A stretch of DNA of 42,036 bases from Prolixibacteraceae bacterium (GTDB lineage Bacteria > Bacteroidota > Bacteroidia > Bacteroidales > Prolixibacteraceae), in contig JABGRN010000047.1 of assembly GCA_018648265.1 (NCBI GenBank), forward strand, positions 1 through 42,036. The letters are read 5' to 3'. The position numbers and the translations under genes are program-made. The stretch's first letter is position 1. Each line of letters begins with the position of its first letter. The notes under the pieces are model-generated. The model was not told the origin of the DNA. It saw only the letters and a program-made list of their open reading frames with translations, and ran no database searches. This document shows positions 19,332 to 28,048 of the stretch, piece after piece.

Positions 19332-19486
19332 AAAAAGAGTTTTTTAACCGACAAAAAGTTACGAAAATGATTTGACAAATCAAACGACATCATTCGAATT
19401 ACGCAAACTTTCATTTTTAAATTCATGCTATAAATCATACAGTCATTTCAATATTTATTATTTTCGGGGAAATTAATACTACAGGT

Positions 19487-21082
19487 ATGTTAAAAAAAGT
19501 TCCACACACTTTTGTCATTATCTTTTTACTCATCGCTTTTTGTGCTGTTTTAACCTGGGTTATTCCGGGTGGTGAATTTGAACGTGAAATAATTACAGTA
19601 AACGGTGTTGAACGTGAAGTGATTAAAAGTCAATCGTTTCAGTTTATTGAAAGCGATATGCAAACCTGGCAAATATTCTCAGCTTTTTTCGATGGCTTTG
19701 TAAATACAGCAAATATTATTGCTTTTATTTTAATGATTGGCGGGGCATTTTGGATCCTGAATGAAAGCAAATCGATCGACATCGGGATCTACTCTTTTCT
19801 GAAATTTGCAAAAAAATGGGAAAAATCGAAACTGTTAAAAAAATTCGGTGTCAATAATATTATTTTAACGGGTATCATGTTTATATTCAGTTTGTTTGGG
19901 GCTGTTTTTGGCATGAGCGAAGAAACCATTGCTTTTACCATTATTTTTGTTCCACTTGCTGTATCAATGGGATACGATTCTATTGTGGGCGTTTCGTTAT
20001 GTTTTGTGGCAGCTGCACTCGGATTTGCCGGTGCATTTTTAAACCCGTTTACAGTTGGAATTGCGCAGGGACTATCGAACATCCCATTATTTTCAGGAAT
20101 AGAATACCGGATTTTTATGTGGATTATAATAAATCTGGTAGGTTTTACATATATTTTAAGGTATGCTTCAAAAATCCATAAAGATCCCAAAAAATCATTG
20201 GTTTACGATGATGATAAATTCTGGCGAGATAGAAACGACAAAACAAATATAGATTTCAATTTCACGGTTCCGCGAATAGCATGGATATCATTTATTATAT
20301 TATCGATAGCACTTATTTTATTTTCAATTTTTTATTCAATTACAAATTTAAAAATAGGGAACAGCGAAATCCGCTTCCCAGCTGTTCCAATCAGCACCGG
20401 ATTATTTATTTTTTCCGGGTTTCTAACCCTTCGCAAAACTGTTCATTATTACATTTTAAGTTTGCTCACATTTACTATTGTTTTCCTGATTGTTGGCGTA
20501 ATGGGTTACAATTGGTATGTGATGGAAATTGCCACACTTTTTCTGGCCCTTGGTATTTTTTCGGGAATTGCGGTTGGACAAACTGCAAACGAAATTACCA
20601 AATCGTTTATTGAAGGGGCAAAAGATATTTTATCTGCTGCACTGGTAGTAGGCCTTGCTGGTGGAATTATTGTTATTCTTGAAGATGGAAAAATAATCGA
20701 CACTATTCTTTATTATGTATCGCAATCGATGAAAGATTTGGGGAAAGTTGGTTCGGTAAGTGTAATGTATTTAATTCAAACTTTCTTGAATATTTTTATC
20801 CCTTCAGGTTCGGGGAAAGCAGCTTTAACTATGCCGATGATGTCGCAATTTTCTGATTTAATAGGAATCTCGCGACAAGCTACTGTTGTCGCATTTCAGT
20901 TTGGAGATGGATTTACAAATATGATTACCCCAACTTCGGGCGTACTAATTGGTGTTCTGGGGATTGCCCGAATTCCCTACGAAAAGTGGTTTAAATGGGT
21001 AGCACCTTTTATTATAATTCTTACAATTTTAGGATTTCTACTTTTAATACCAACCGTTTTAATGAAAATGAATGGATTTTAG
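19487..21082 (+). CDS. YfcC-family membrane carrier (basic amino acid/C4-dicarboxylate type)
   Basis: Multi-pass inner-membrane transporter of the YfcC/DcuC-like family (roughly 12 helices). MLKKVPHTFVIIFLLIA with a following WVIPGGEFER is the family N-terminus. Two repeats each hold a re-entrant motif, GFAGAFLNPFTVGIAQG in the first half and NIFIPSGSGKAALTMPMM in the second. At 531 residues it is somewhat longer than E. coli YfcC. It is divergent from hutI, so histidine, urocanate or a breakdown product such as glutamate is a plausible substrate, but the family is poorly characterised and the substrate is not readable from the sequence. The proximal -7 region is TATTTTCG (one mismatch to TAnnTTTG). 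Confidence 0.85.
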   Translation: MLKKVPHTFVIIFLLIAFCAVLTWVIPGGEFEREIITVNGVEREVIKSQSFQFIESDMQTWQIFSAFFDGFVNTANIIAFILMIGGAFWILNESKSIDIGIYSFLKFAKKWEKSKLLKKFGVNNIILTGIMFIFSLFGAVFGMSEETIAFTIIFVPLAVSMGYDSIVGVSLCFVAAALGFAGAFLNPFTVGIAQGLSNIPLFSGIEYRIFMWIIINLVGFTYILRYASKIHKDPKKSLVYDDDKFWRDRNDKTNIDFNFTVPRIAWISFIILSIALILFSIFYSITNLKIGNSEIRFPAVPISTGLFIFSGFLTLRKTVHYYILSLLTFTIVFLIVGVMGYNWYVMEIATLFLALGIFSGIAVGQTANEITKSFIEGAKDILSAALVVGLAGGIIVILEDGKIIDTILYYVSQSMKDLGKVGSVSVMYLIQTFLNIFIPSGSGKAALTMPMMSQFSDLIGISRQATVVAFQFGDGFTNMITPTSGVLIGVLGIARIPYEKWFKWVAPFIIILTILGFLLLIPTVLMKMNGF

Positions 21083-21091
21083 TCAATTAAA

Positions 21092-21118
21092 AAAGCCTGC
21101 TCTTTAAGAACAAGCTTT
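21092..21118 (-). terminator. Intrinsic terminator of the ferredoxin gene
   Basis: On the minus strand, AAAGCTTGTTC and GAGCAGGCTTT form an 11-bp stem (with G-T wobbles) around a 5-base loop, and the 3' arm runs on into a T-tract. It begins 23 bases after the ferredoxin stop codon. It is probably also used by the convergent YfcC-family gene, which ends at 21082. Confidence 0.75.
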
Positions 21119-21141
21119 AAATGTTTTATGTTGTCCGGAAA

Positions 21142-21312
21142 TTATTCGTCTATCGAAATAGCTTCTACCGGGCAAACTTCCGCGCATGAACCACAATCAG
21201 TACAAAGCTCTGGATCAATTACATAGATATCACCTTCGGCTATTGCATCAACAGGGCATTCATCAATACACGTTCCACATGCAATACATTCATCAGAAAT
21301 TTTGTATGCCAT
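21142..21312 (-). CDS. 2[4Fe-4S] ferredoxin
   Basis: Small soluble clostridial-type ferredoxin of 56 residues beginning MAYKISDECIACGTC. Two CxxCxxCxxxCP clusters are visible: Cys9, 12, 15, 19 and Cys37, 40, 43, 47, each followed by Pro. The protein is acidic, as usual for an electron carrier. It probably serves low-potential electron transfer (for example pyruvate:ferredoxin oxidoreductase, Rnf or hydrogenases), but no partner gene is adjacent. It has its own promoter (21350-21379) and terminator (21092-21118), so it is monocistronic and likely well expressed. The assignment follows from direct translation of the minus strand. Confidence 0.95.
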   Translation of the reverse strand: MAYKISDECIACGTCIDECPVDAIAEGDIYVIDPELCTDCGSCAEVCPVEAISIDE

Positions 21313-21349
21313 AACAATAAATTTTTTTAATTAAACTTGTACGTTTCGG

Positions 21350-21379
21350 CAAATGTACAAAGTTTAACAAAAAAACAAA
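21350..21379 (-). promoter_or_regulatory. Promoter of the ferredoxin gene
   Basis: On the minus strand TTTG (21376-21379) is followed after 18 bases by an exact TAnnTTTG box, TACATTTG (21350-21357). The ATG is 37 bases further on. This is the best -33/-7 pair in the window. Confidence 0.7.
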
Positions 21380-21490
21380 GTTCATATTTCATTAATTTCA
21401 CAAATCACTTATACTGCCTACTCAACACACTGTTTGTCAGTATATTAATTCATTATCTTACTGTTAATATTAATTTAATCTTCTTTTTAT

Positions 21491-21498
21491 TAAATTTG
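21491..21498 (+). promoter_or_regulatory. -7 box of the ZIP transporter gene
   Basis: TAAATTTG is an exact match to TAnnTTTG, 21 bases before the ATG at 21520. No convincing -33 TTG was found. Confidence 0.5.
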
Positions 21499-21519
21499 CA
21501 ATAAATAAAAAATATAAGC

Positions 21520-22335
21520 ATGAATTTAGACTGGCTTTTACAATTTAACCCAATATTATTAGCACTTTTTGCAGCACTTTTTACCTGGGCGCTAACAGCT
21601 TTGGGAGCTTCGATGGTTTTCTTTTTTAAAAGTATAAATCAAAAAGTACTTAATTCTATGCTTGGTTTTGCAGCAGGAGTTATGATTGCCGCCAGTTTTT
21701 GGTCGCTATTAAAACCTGCTATTGAAATGACCGAAGCGCGTGGTGATATTCCGTGGGTTCCGGCAGTTGTTGGCTTCTTGTCGGGCGGGGCGTTTCTACT
21801 TATTGTTGATAACATTTTACCCCATTTACATCTCGGATTAAAAATTGAAAAAGCTGAGGGGATAAAAACCCAATGGAAACGCAGTGTATTGCTTGTTATG
21901 GCAATTACCCTTCATAATATACCGGAGGGTTTAGCTGTTGGAGTTGCTTTTGGGGCATTGGCCAGCAGCCCGGAGGCTGGTGCTTTAGCAGGTGCAGTTG
22001 CACTGGCAATGGGAATCGGCTTACAAAACTTTCCTGAAGGTGCGGCAGTTTCCATTCCTTTGAGAAGAGAAGGATTTTCAAGATTGAAGGCTTTTAATTA
22101 TGGTCAAATGTCGGGGATAGTTGAACCAATTGCAGCGGTTTTAGGTGCCTATTTAGTTTTAACTATGACACCAATTCTTCCTTACGCTCTTTCGTTTGCT
22201 GCGGGAGCTATGATTTTTGTGGTGGTCGAAGAATTAATCCCTGAATCCCAAACTGGTAATGAAACTGACTATTCAACTGTTGGTGCAATGTTAGGCTTTG
22301 CAACAATGATGTTGCTTGATGTTGCCCTTGGATAA
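21520..22335 (+). CDS. ZIP-family metal transporter (GufA/ZupT-like)
   Basis: Inner-membrane importer for divalent metals such as zinc, of the ZIP family (GufA/ZupT branch). It has about eight helices in 271 residues. The metal-path motifs are conserved: [11 protein letters not shown] in helix IV and [11 protein letters not shown] in helix V, with the His/Asn/Pro/Glu residues that form the binuclear centre. VVEELIPES in a later helix is also typical. The loop between helices III and IV is short and has no His-rich stretch. It stands alone, with its own -7 box. The next gene, nth, faces it. The substrate range is inferred from the family. Confidence 0.93.
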   Translation: MNLDWLLQFNPILLALFAALFTWALTALGASMVFFFKSINQKVLNSMLGFAAGVMIAASFWSLLKPAIEMTEARGDIPWVPAVVGFLSGGAFLLIVDNILPHLHLGLKIEKAEGIKTQWKRSVLLVMAITLHNIPEGLAVGVAFGALASSPEAGALAGAVALAMGIGLQNFPEGAAVSIPLRREGFSRLKAFNYGQMSGIVEPIAAVLGAYLVLTMTPILPYALSFAAGAMIFVVVEELIPESQTGNETDYSTVGAMLGFATMMLLDVALG

Positions 22336-22381
22336 AAGAACAAAAAAACAGGGATAAACAATAAAAAAAATTACTATTTAT

Positions 22382-23026
22382 TCAATTATTATTTTGTTTA
22401 TTGTAGAACTTACAAACTTCTGTAAGGCCACATTTTTCACACTTTGGTTTCCGGGCCACACAAGTATAACGTCCATGCAAAATAAGCCAGTGATGTGCTT
22501 TTGCAACTAACATCTCCGGGATATATTTCATCAATTGCAATTCGGTTGCCAGTGGTGTTTTTGCATTGGTACTTAAACCAATTCTTGCTGCTACCCTAAA
22601 AACATGTGTATCAACAGCCAAAGTCGGTTTGTTATAAACCACGGATGCAATTACATTCGCTGTTTTCCGGCCAACACCGGGCAATTTTTGCAAATCATCG
22701 ACATCACTCGGAACCACGCCATTAAAAAGTTCAATGAGTTTTTTAGCCATTCCCACTAAATGTTTGGCTTTGTTGTTTGGATACGAACAACTTTTTATGT
22801 AATCAAAAACTTCAGCTGGTTCTACTTCTGCCATTATGTATGGTGTAGGAAATCGTTTTAAAAGATCAGGGGTAATCAGATTCACCCTTTTATCGGTGCA
22901 TTGAGCAGATAAAATTACAGCCACGATTAACTCAAAGGCATTTTTATATTCCAATTCGGTTTCTGCAATTGGCATTGTAGTTTCGAAATACTGAATCGTA
23001 TATTCGAATAACTCCCGTTTTCGCAT
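22382..23026 (-). CDS. nth: Endonuclease III (DNA glycosylase/AP lyase)
   Basis: Base-excision repair enzyme that removes oxidised pyrimidines and cleaves at abasic sites. The helix-hairpin-helix LPGVGRKTANVIASV carries the catalytic Lys121, and VDTHVFRVAARIG carries the catalytic Asp139. The [4Fe-4S] cluster loop uses Cys189, Cys196, Cys199 and Cys205 with the standard 6-2-5 spacing. At 214 residues it has the usual length. The start ATG is 17 bases after an exact TAnnTTTG box (TATTTTTG on the minus strand, 23044-23051). No operon partner was seen. Confidence 0.97.
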   Translation of the reverse strand: MRKRELFEYTIQYFETTMPIAETELEYKNAFELIVAVILSAQCTDKRVNLITPDLLKRFPTPYIMAEVEPAEVFDYIKSCSYPNNKAKHLVGMAKKLIELFNGVVPSDVDDLQKLPGVGRKTANVIASVVYNKPTLAVDTHVFRVAARIGLSTNAKTPLATELQLMKYIPEMLVAKAHHWLILHGRYTCVARKPKCEKCGLTEVCKFYNKQNNN

Positions 23027-23043
23027 AAAAAAAACTTTTTTTT

Positions 23044-23051
23044 CAAAAATA
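23044..23051 (-). promoter_or_regulatory. -7 box of nth
   Basis: TATTTTTG on the minus strand, an exact TAnnTTTG match, 17 bases from the nth ATG. The region is T-rich, so a chance match is possible. Confidence 0.4.
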
Positions 23052-23181
23052 ATTGAATTTTTCGCAATTCATCTGTAACAAATAGCATTTTCAACTGTCA
23101 TATTAAATGAATTGCTTAAGCAACCTATTTCTCTCCCCTTTTGTAGAAATAGTTTTAAATTAGCAAATTAAACAGACGTAA

Positions 23182-23209
23182 AAAAAAGCCGGTATTGACC
23201 GGCTTTTTT
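23182..23209. terminator. Strong intrinsic-terminator hairpin with no gene in front of it
   Basis: AAAAAAGCCGGT and ACCGGCTTTTTT form a perfect 12-bp stem with loop ATTG, and T-tracts follow in either direction (8 T on the minus strand). It lies between the divergent nth and serine hydrolase genes, where no protein gene ends. It may end a small RNA or insulate the two promoters. Confidence 0.7.
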
Positions 23210-23313
23210 ATAAAACATCTCAACTTTTACTTTTTAACAAATTAACCCTGAAACAATACAAACAGATTATTTATCTTTCGCCCACTAAAAAAAAGTCAAA
23301 AATTAATTAAGAT

Positions 23314-24531
23314 ATGATAAAACTGAGATCCTATTTTTTATTTCTATTCATCATACTGTTTATCGTAGCATTTAAATTTTATCCTTTTGAGGATCATGCC
23401 AAACCTCAGGTTGAAAATACAGTTCCCATTGACATTCCCGAATTAAATCCATTATTAGAAATTTATAAAACAATAGAACAATACGATAGTATTTTAAGTT
23501 CAGAAATAATCGAATCAGGAACGGTTGGAGCTGCAATTGTTATTACTTATAAAAACCAAATTGCATTTCAAAAATGTTACGGTGTTAAAAAAACCGGAGA
23601 GAAAGATTCAATAAATAAAAACACAATTTTTAGGCTGGCATCGGTTTCAAAAACAATAACAGGAATATTAGCTGGCATGTTATCTGACGAGAAAATTATT
23701 GATTTAGACGATAAAGTTATTGATTATATTCCTGGTTTTCAGCTAAAAGACTCCAGCAACACCCATAATTTAACAGTACGGAATATCCTGAGCCATACTT
23801 CCGGGCTTGTCCCACATGCTTACGACAATTTAGTAGAAGATCATGTACCATTTCGATTAATAATGAACGATTTGGACAAAGTTGACATTTCGGCACAACC
23901 TGGTATTTTATATGGATACCAAAATGTAATTTTCAGTTTGTACGATACTATTGCAACCATAAACACATCGAAGAAATATGCTGATTTATTACATGAAAAA
24001 ATATTTACGCCATTTAAAATGACCAATGCTTCTACTGGTTTTGACAACTTTAAAAAAAGCACAAACAAAGCTCTGCCCCATAATGGCTCGAATGGGAAAT
24101 TCAAGACTTTGCGTTTAAATAACCGATACTATTCTACAACACCTGCCGCCGGGGTGAATGCAAGTATTTTCGACATGTCGCAATTCCTTTTAACCTTGTT
24201 GAACACAGAATCAACAGCGATAAATAATAATGTACGTGACATTGTTTTTACCCCCGAAATTATTTCCCCTTTAAAAAGCAATTACCTGCGACAATGGGAC
24301 AATGTAGATTCTAAACACTACTCAATTGGCTGGCGGTTAATAGGTTACAAAGGAAGAAAAGTAGCATACCACGGCGGATATTTACAAGGATACCGTGCCG
24401 AAATAGCCCTTTGCAGGGATGAAGATATTGGAATTGCATTTCTATCGAATTCGCCAAATAATGTAGGTTCGAAAAGTGTACCCACATTTCTCAATTTGTT
24501 TTTTAACCTAAAAGACAACAACGAAATTTAA
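23314..24531 (+). CDS. Beta-lactamase-fold serine hydrolase (class C / AmpH-like)
   Basis: Penicillin-binding/beta-lactamase-family serine hydrolase held in the inner membrane or exported by an N-terminal hydrophobic segment (about residues 7-22). The active-site set is complete: SxxK at Ser110-Val-Ser-Lys113, YxN at Tyr202-Gln-Asn204 and HGG at 353-355 in the place of KTG. At 405 residues it fits AmpH/EstB-like D-amino peptidases and esterases. Nothing suggests true antibiotic resistance. The promoter region has TATCTTTC (23272-23279, one mismatch to TAnnTTTG). It is likely monocistronic, and the next gene has its own -7 box. Confidence 0.88.
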   Translation: MIKLRSYFLFLFIILFIVAFKFYPFEDHAKPQVENTVPIDIPELNPLLEIYKTIEQYDSILSSEIIESGTVGAAIVITYKNQIAFQKCYGVKKTGEKDSINKNTIFRLASVSKTITGILAGMLSDEKIIDLDDKVIDYIPGFQLKDSSNTHNLTVRNILSHTSGLVPHAYDNLVEDHVPFRLIMNDLDKVDISAQPGILYGYQNVIFSLYDTIATINTSKKYADLLHEKIFTPFKMTNASTGFDNFKKSTNKALPHNGSNGKFKTLRLNNRYYSTTPAAGVNASIFDMSQFLLTLLNTESTAINNNVRDIVFTPEIISPLKSNYLRQWDNVDSKHYSIGWRLIGYKGRKVAYHGGYLQGYRAEIALCRDEDIGIAFLSNSPNNVGSKSVPTFLNLFFNLKDNNEI

Positions 24532-24613
24532 ACAAACTGTAAATTTGGGAACTCGAAAAATCGACTTTCTTTTAAGTGGTCAAGAATAATATCTTATTAT
24601 TCAATTCATTTCC

Positions 24614-24621
24614 TATTTTTG
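24614..24621 (+). promoter_or_regulatory. -7 box of the ABC-F gene
   Basis: TATTTTTG, an exact TAnnTTTG match, 14 bases before the ATG at 24636. It implies a very short leader. Confidence 0.45.
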
Positions 24622-24635
24622 CAAAAATTTATTAG

Positions 24636-26516
24636 ATGAAACCATATTTGCAAGGAGAAAATCTTTCGAAACGATGGGGCGAATTAATGCTTTTCGAGAA
24701 TATTTCGTTTACCGTTTTCGAAGGGCAAAAGGTGGCTCTAATTGCAAAAAACGGTGCCGGTAAATCAACATTGTTAGATTTGTTGGCAGAAAAGGAATCG
24801 CCAGATTCGGGCAAAATTACCAAAACCAATAATATTGAAATTGGCTATTTTGAACAAAACCCAGTATTAAATCCTAAAAATACCGTATTAGAGGAAATTT
24901 TTGAAACGGAAAATATTAAATTAAAAACTATAAAAGCCTTTGAACTTGCCGTTTCACAAAATAACCAGGAAAAAATTACAGAGGTTTCGGCAAAAATGGA
25001 TGTGCTAAATGCCTGGGATATTGAATATGAAATTAAACAAATCCTTACCCAGCTTAAAATTAATACACTCGAACAGGAAGTTGCAGAATTATCGGGAGGG
25101 CAGCAAAAAAGGCTGGCTTTGGCAAAGGTACTTATCAACAAACCCGATCTTCTTATTTTAGACGAACCCACCAACCACCTCGACCTTGAAATGATTGAAT
25201 GGTTGGAGGCCTATCTTTCTAAAACAAAGTCAACACTTTTGATGGTAACCCACGATCGTTATTTTCTCGACAGAATATGCAACGAAATAATTGAAATGGA
25301 AGATAACCAGATTTATCGCTTCACGGGAAATTATTCATATTTTTTAGCAAAAAGAAGCGAGCGGATTGAGATTCAACAAGCTTCTGTTTCAAAGGCAAAG
25401 AACTTGCTCCGAACTGAATTGGAATGGATGCGGCGAATGCCAAAAGCACGCAGCACCAAGGCAAAATACCGTGTCGATTCATTTTCCAGTTTAAAAGAAA
25501 AAGCGTCACAAAAAATAAATAACGACGCCATTATTTTAAACGTTAAGTCCTCGCGATTGGGCAAAAAAATTGTTGAACTAAATAATATTTCCAAATCATT
25601 CCCAGGCGTAAATTTAATTGAAAACTTCAGTTATAAATTTTCGAGATTGGAAAAAGTAGGGATAGTGGGAAAAAACGGTACCGGGAAATCAACCTTTTTA
25701 AACCTAATTACTGAGATTCTAAATCCTGATTCGGGAACAATTGAGATTGGACAAACAATAAAATTTGGTTATTACCGCCAGGAAGGAATGACTTTCGATC
25801 CTCATGAAAAAATGATTGATGCCATAAACAAAATTGCTGAATATATTATTTTTGAAGACGGATCGAAAATGAGCAGTTCGCAGTTGTTAAATTATTTTCT
25901 ATTCCCTCCCGAAACTCAATACAATTATATCGAAAAGTTAAGTGGCGGTGAAAAACGCCGATTGTACCTTTGTACTGTTTTAATGCAAAACCCCAATTTC
26001 TTAATCCTCGACGAACCTACAAACGACCTGGATATAATGACTTTAAATGTTCTGGAAGAGTATTTAAAGTCGTTTGCAGGTTGTGTGGTTGTTGCATCGC
26101 ACGACCGTTTTTTTATGGACAAAATTGTAGATCATCTTTTTGTTTTTGATGGGAATGGCAAGGTTTCCGATTTTCCGGGAAATTATACAATTTACCGAAA
26201 TAAAATGGAGGAAGAAAAAGAAAAGTCACAAGCCCGGAAAAAAGAAATAGAACGAAATCAAACAATTTTACAAGAAAAAAACACAAGCGATCATCAACAA
26301 AAAACAAAACTTTCGTTCAACGAAAAAAGGGAATTTGCCAAATTAGAAACAGAAATAGCTGATTTGGAAACAAAAAAAACCAAGTTGGAGGAATTACTAA
26401 ATTCAGGAACTCTTACCCATGAAAAGTTATTCAGCAAATCGGAAGAATTAGGAAAAATAAAAACTGTTATCGACGAAAAAGAATTTCGTTGGCTTGAATT
26501 AAGTGAATGGCTGTAA
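24636..26516 (+). CDS. ABC-F family ATPase (Uup-like)
   Basis: Soluble twin-ATPase protein of the ABC-F family, which acts on the ribosome or, for Uup, in ribosome/DNA quality control; it has no membrane domain. The first cassette has Walker A GAGKSTLLD, signature LSGGQQKRLALAK and Walker B LLILDEPTNHLDL. The second has GTGKSTFLN, LSGGEKRRLYLC and FLILDEPTNDLDI. Between them lies the basic linker (RRMPKARSTKAKYR) that contacts tRNA/rRNA in the family. After about residue 525 there is a Lys/Glu-rich coiled coil, the Uup hallmark. At 626 residues it matches Uup. No antibiotic-resistance ABC-F features stand out. Confidence 0.93.
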   Translation: MKPYLQGENLSKRWGELMLFENISFTVFEGQKVALIAKNGAGKSTLLDLLAEKESPDSGKITKTNNIEIGYFEQNPVLNPKNTVLEEIFETENIKLKTIKAFELAVSQNNQEKITEVSAKMDVLNAWDIEYEIKQILTQLKINTLEQEVAELSGGQQKRLALAKVLINKPDLLILDEPTNHLDLEMIEWLEAYLSKTKSTLLMVTHDRYFLDRICNEIIEMEDNQIYRFTGNYSYFLAKRSERIEIQQASVSKAKNLLRTELEWMRRMPKARSTKAKYRVDSFSSLKEKASQKINNDAIILNVKSSRLGKKIVELNNISKSFPGVNLIENFSYKFSRLEKVGIVGKNGTGKSTFLNLITEILNPDSGTIEIGQTIKFGYYRQEGMTFDPHEKMIDAINKIAEYIIFEDGSKMSSSQLLNYFLFPPETQYNYIEKLSGGEKRRLYLCTVLMQNPNFLILDEPTNDLDIMTLNVLEEYLKSFAGCVVVASHDRFFMDKIVDHLFVFDGNGKVSDFPGNYTIYRNKMEEEKEKSQARKKEIERNQTILQEKNTSDHQQKTKLSFNEKREFAKLETEIADLETKKTKLEELLNSGTLTHEKLFSKSEELGKIKTVIDEKEFRWLELSEWL

Positions 26517-26534
26517 AGCTAAAATCAGCTTATA

Positions 26535-26918
26535 TCAAATGTCTTCGAAATCAACATTTGTATAATCTTTAACAGGCTCATTTTCGGCCACCACCTCTAC
26601 CTCTTCTTTATGTAAATCCGCAGATTGATATTCGGGTTGGTTTTCTCTGATATAATGAATTATCTCCTCAAGACTATCGGCAAATTTTTCAAAATCTTCT
26701 TTGTACAAAAATATTTTGTGTTTTTCATATTGAAATTTACCGTTGTCAATATACCTTTTTTTGCTTTCGGTAATGGTTAGATAATACTCATCGTGCCGGG
26801 TACTTTTTACATCAAAAAAATAAGTCCTTTTCCCTGCCCGAATTACTTTTGAATGAACCTCTTGTTTAAATTTGTTTTCAGGTCTCTTTATTACCACCTT
26901 ATTATCAATTCCTTCCAT
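26535..26918 (-). CDS. DUF3276 / PUR-alpha-like DNA/RNA-binding protein
   Basis: Small protein of the Bacteroidota DUF3276 family, a single PUR-type repeat. Known relatives bind single-stranded nucleic acid, though their cellular role is not settled. RAGKRTYFFDVKSTRHDEYYL (near residues 27-47 from the chosen start) and the KHKIFLYKEDFEKF stretch are the conserved core. The C-terminus is acidic. I start at the ATG at 26918, giving about 127 residues. A frame open to 26978 would extend past a TAnnTTTG box (26956-26963 minus strand), so the longer start is unlikely. It converges with the ABC-F gene, with stops 18 bases apart. A useful marker of the phylum. Confidence 0.9.
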   Translation of the reverse strand: MEGIDNKVVIKRPENKFKQEVHSKVIRAGKRTYFFDVKSTRHDEYYLTITESKKRYIDNGKFQYEKHKIFLYKEDFEKFADSLEEIIHYIRENQPEYQSADLHKEEVEVVAENEPVKDYTNVDFEDI

Positions 26919-26955
26919 TCCTGGTAAATTTAGATTTTTAATCTGCTTAGTTATC

Positions 26956-26963
26956 CAAAAATA
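26956..26963 (-). promoter_or_regulatory. -7 box of the DUF3276 gene
   Basis: TATTTTTG on the minus strand, an exact TAnnTTTG match, 37 bases before the chosen ATG. It supports the shorter start. Confidence 0.4.
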
Positions 26964-27091
26964 AAAAAATAATTTCAATATCTGTAGTTACCAGACATTA
27001 AGGGTAATTAATCTGGCAATTTTATTCAATTTAAATTCATTCTATTAAATAAAAAAGGAACCTGAATTTGTTTCGTTAGAAAATTTAATTT

Positions 27092-27967
27092 TTACTTATA
27101 AATCTCATTTTTAGCCGACAACAATGTATTTTGAAGTAACGATACACGAGTCATCGGACCTACCCCGCCCGGGACTGGTGTAATATAAGAACATTTTTCG
27201 GCCACTTCATCGAACAAAACATCGCCTTTTAATTTCCATCCCGACTTTGTTTTATCCGATTTTATGCGGGTGGTACCAACATCAATAACTACTGCGCCTT
27301 CTTTTACCATGTTTCCTTTTACGAACCCGGGAACCCCTATAGCAGCAATTAAAATATCAGCATTTCGACAAACTTCCACCAAATTTGCAGTGCGGCTGTG
27401 TGCAACCGTTACAGTTGCATTTACCGCTTTCTGCGACATTAAAACACTTAACGGGCGCCCGACAATATTACTCCGTCCAACAATTACACAATTTTTGCCG
27501 CTGGTTTCAATTTTGTACCGTTTCAGTAATTCTACTATTCCAAATGGTGTCGCAGAAACAAAAGATGGTAAGCCAATAACCATCCTGCCCACATTTTCAG
27601 GATGAAAACCGTCAACATCTTTTCGCGGATTGATAGATTCAATTACCTTTTGTTCAGAAATATTTTTTGGTAACGGAAGTTGAACAATAAATCCATCTAA
27701 ACCTTCATCATTATTTAGCTCCTTAACTTTCGCCAGTAATTCTTCTTCAGTTACATCGTCATCGTATCTAATTAACGACGACTTAAACCCAACCTGCTCA
27801 CAGTCTTTAATTTTATACGAAACATAGGTCTCGCTGCCTCCATCGTGACCAACAAGAATTGCTGCCAAATGAGGAGGATTACCACCATTCTTGCGTATCT
27901 TCACCACTTCTTCCGCAATCTCCTTTTTTATTTCTCCTGCTATCTTTTTCCCGTCAATAAGAATCAT
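27092..27967 (-). CDS. folD: Methylenetetrahydrofolate dehydrogenase/cyclohydrolase
   Basis: Cytosolic bifunctional enzyme that interconverts 5,10-methylene-THF and 10-formyl-THF using NADP+. The N-domain has [15 protein letters not shown] with the catalytic Lys and the IVQLPLP motif. The Rossmann domain has [12 protein letters not shown], and [10 protein letters not shown] lies near the end. At 291 residues it is full length. It is downstream of ffh on the same strand (81-base gap with a short AAACTG repeat) and may be cotranscribed. It connects functionally with FtcD, whose product 5,10-methenyl-THF is a FolD intermediate, but the two genes are 9 kb apart. Confidence 0.97.
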   Translation of the reverse strand: MILIDGKKIAGEIKKEIAEEVVKIRKNGGNPPHLAAILVGHDGGSETYVSYKIKDCEQVGFKSSLIRYDDDVTEEELLAKVKELNNDEGLDGFIVQLPLPKNISEQKVIESINPRKDVDGFHPENVGRMVIGLPSFVSATPFGIVELLKRYKIETSGKNCVIVGRSNIVGRPLSVLMSQKAVNATVTVAHSRTANLVEVCRNADILIAAIGVPGFVKGNMVKEGAVVIDVGTTRIKSDKTKSGWKLKGDVLFDEVAEKCSYITPVPGGVGPMTRVSLLQNTLLSAKNEIYK

Positions 27968-28019
27968 TTAACTTGTATTTAATTAGAAATGAATTTATTA
28001 GCCAGATTATTGTGTCTGA

Positions 28020-28045
28020 AAACTGAAACTGTAAACTGTAAACTG
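28020..28045. repeat. Short tandem AAACTG(T) repeat
   Basis: Four copies in a row: AAACTG, AAACTGT, AAACTGT, AAACTG, ending a few bases before the ffh stop on the opposite strand. Such low-complexity AAACT(G)T runs are common between Bacteroidota genes. No function is assigned. Confidence 0.6.
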
Positions 28046-28048
28046 CGA

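Noticed and set aside
23314-24531. Reading the serine hydrolase as a beta-lactamase resistance gene
   Set aside because: The motifs fit general class C-type peptidases/esterases (HGG instead of KTG), and no resistance context is present.
28020-28045. Tandem AAACTG repeat as a CRISPR array or iteron origin
   Set aside because: The units are only 6-7 bases with no spacers and no replication genes nearby; such runs are common intergenic debris in this phylum.
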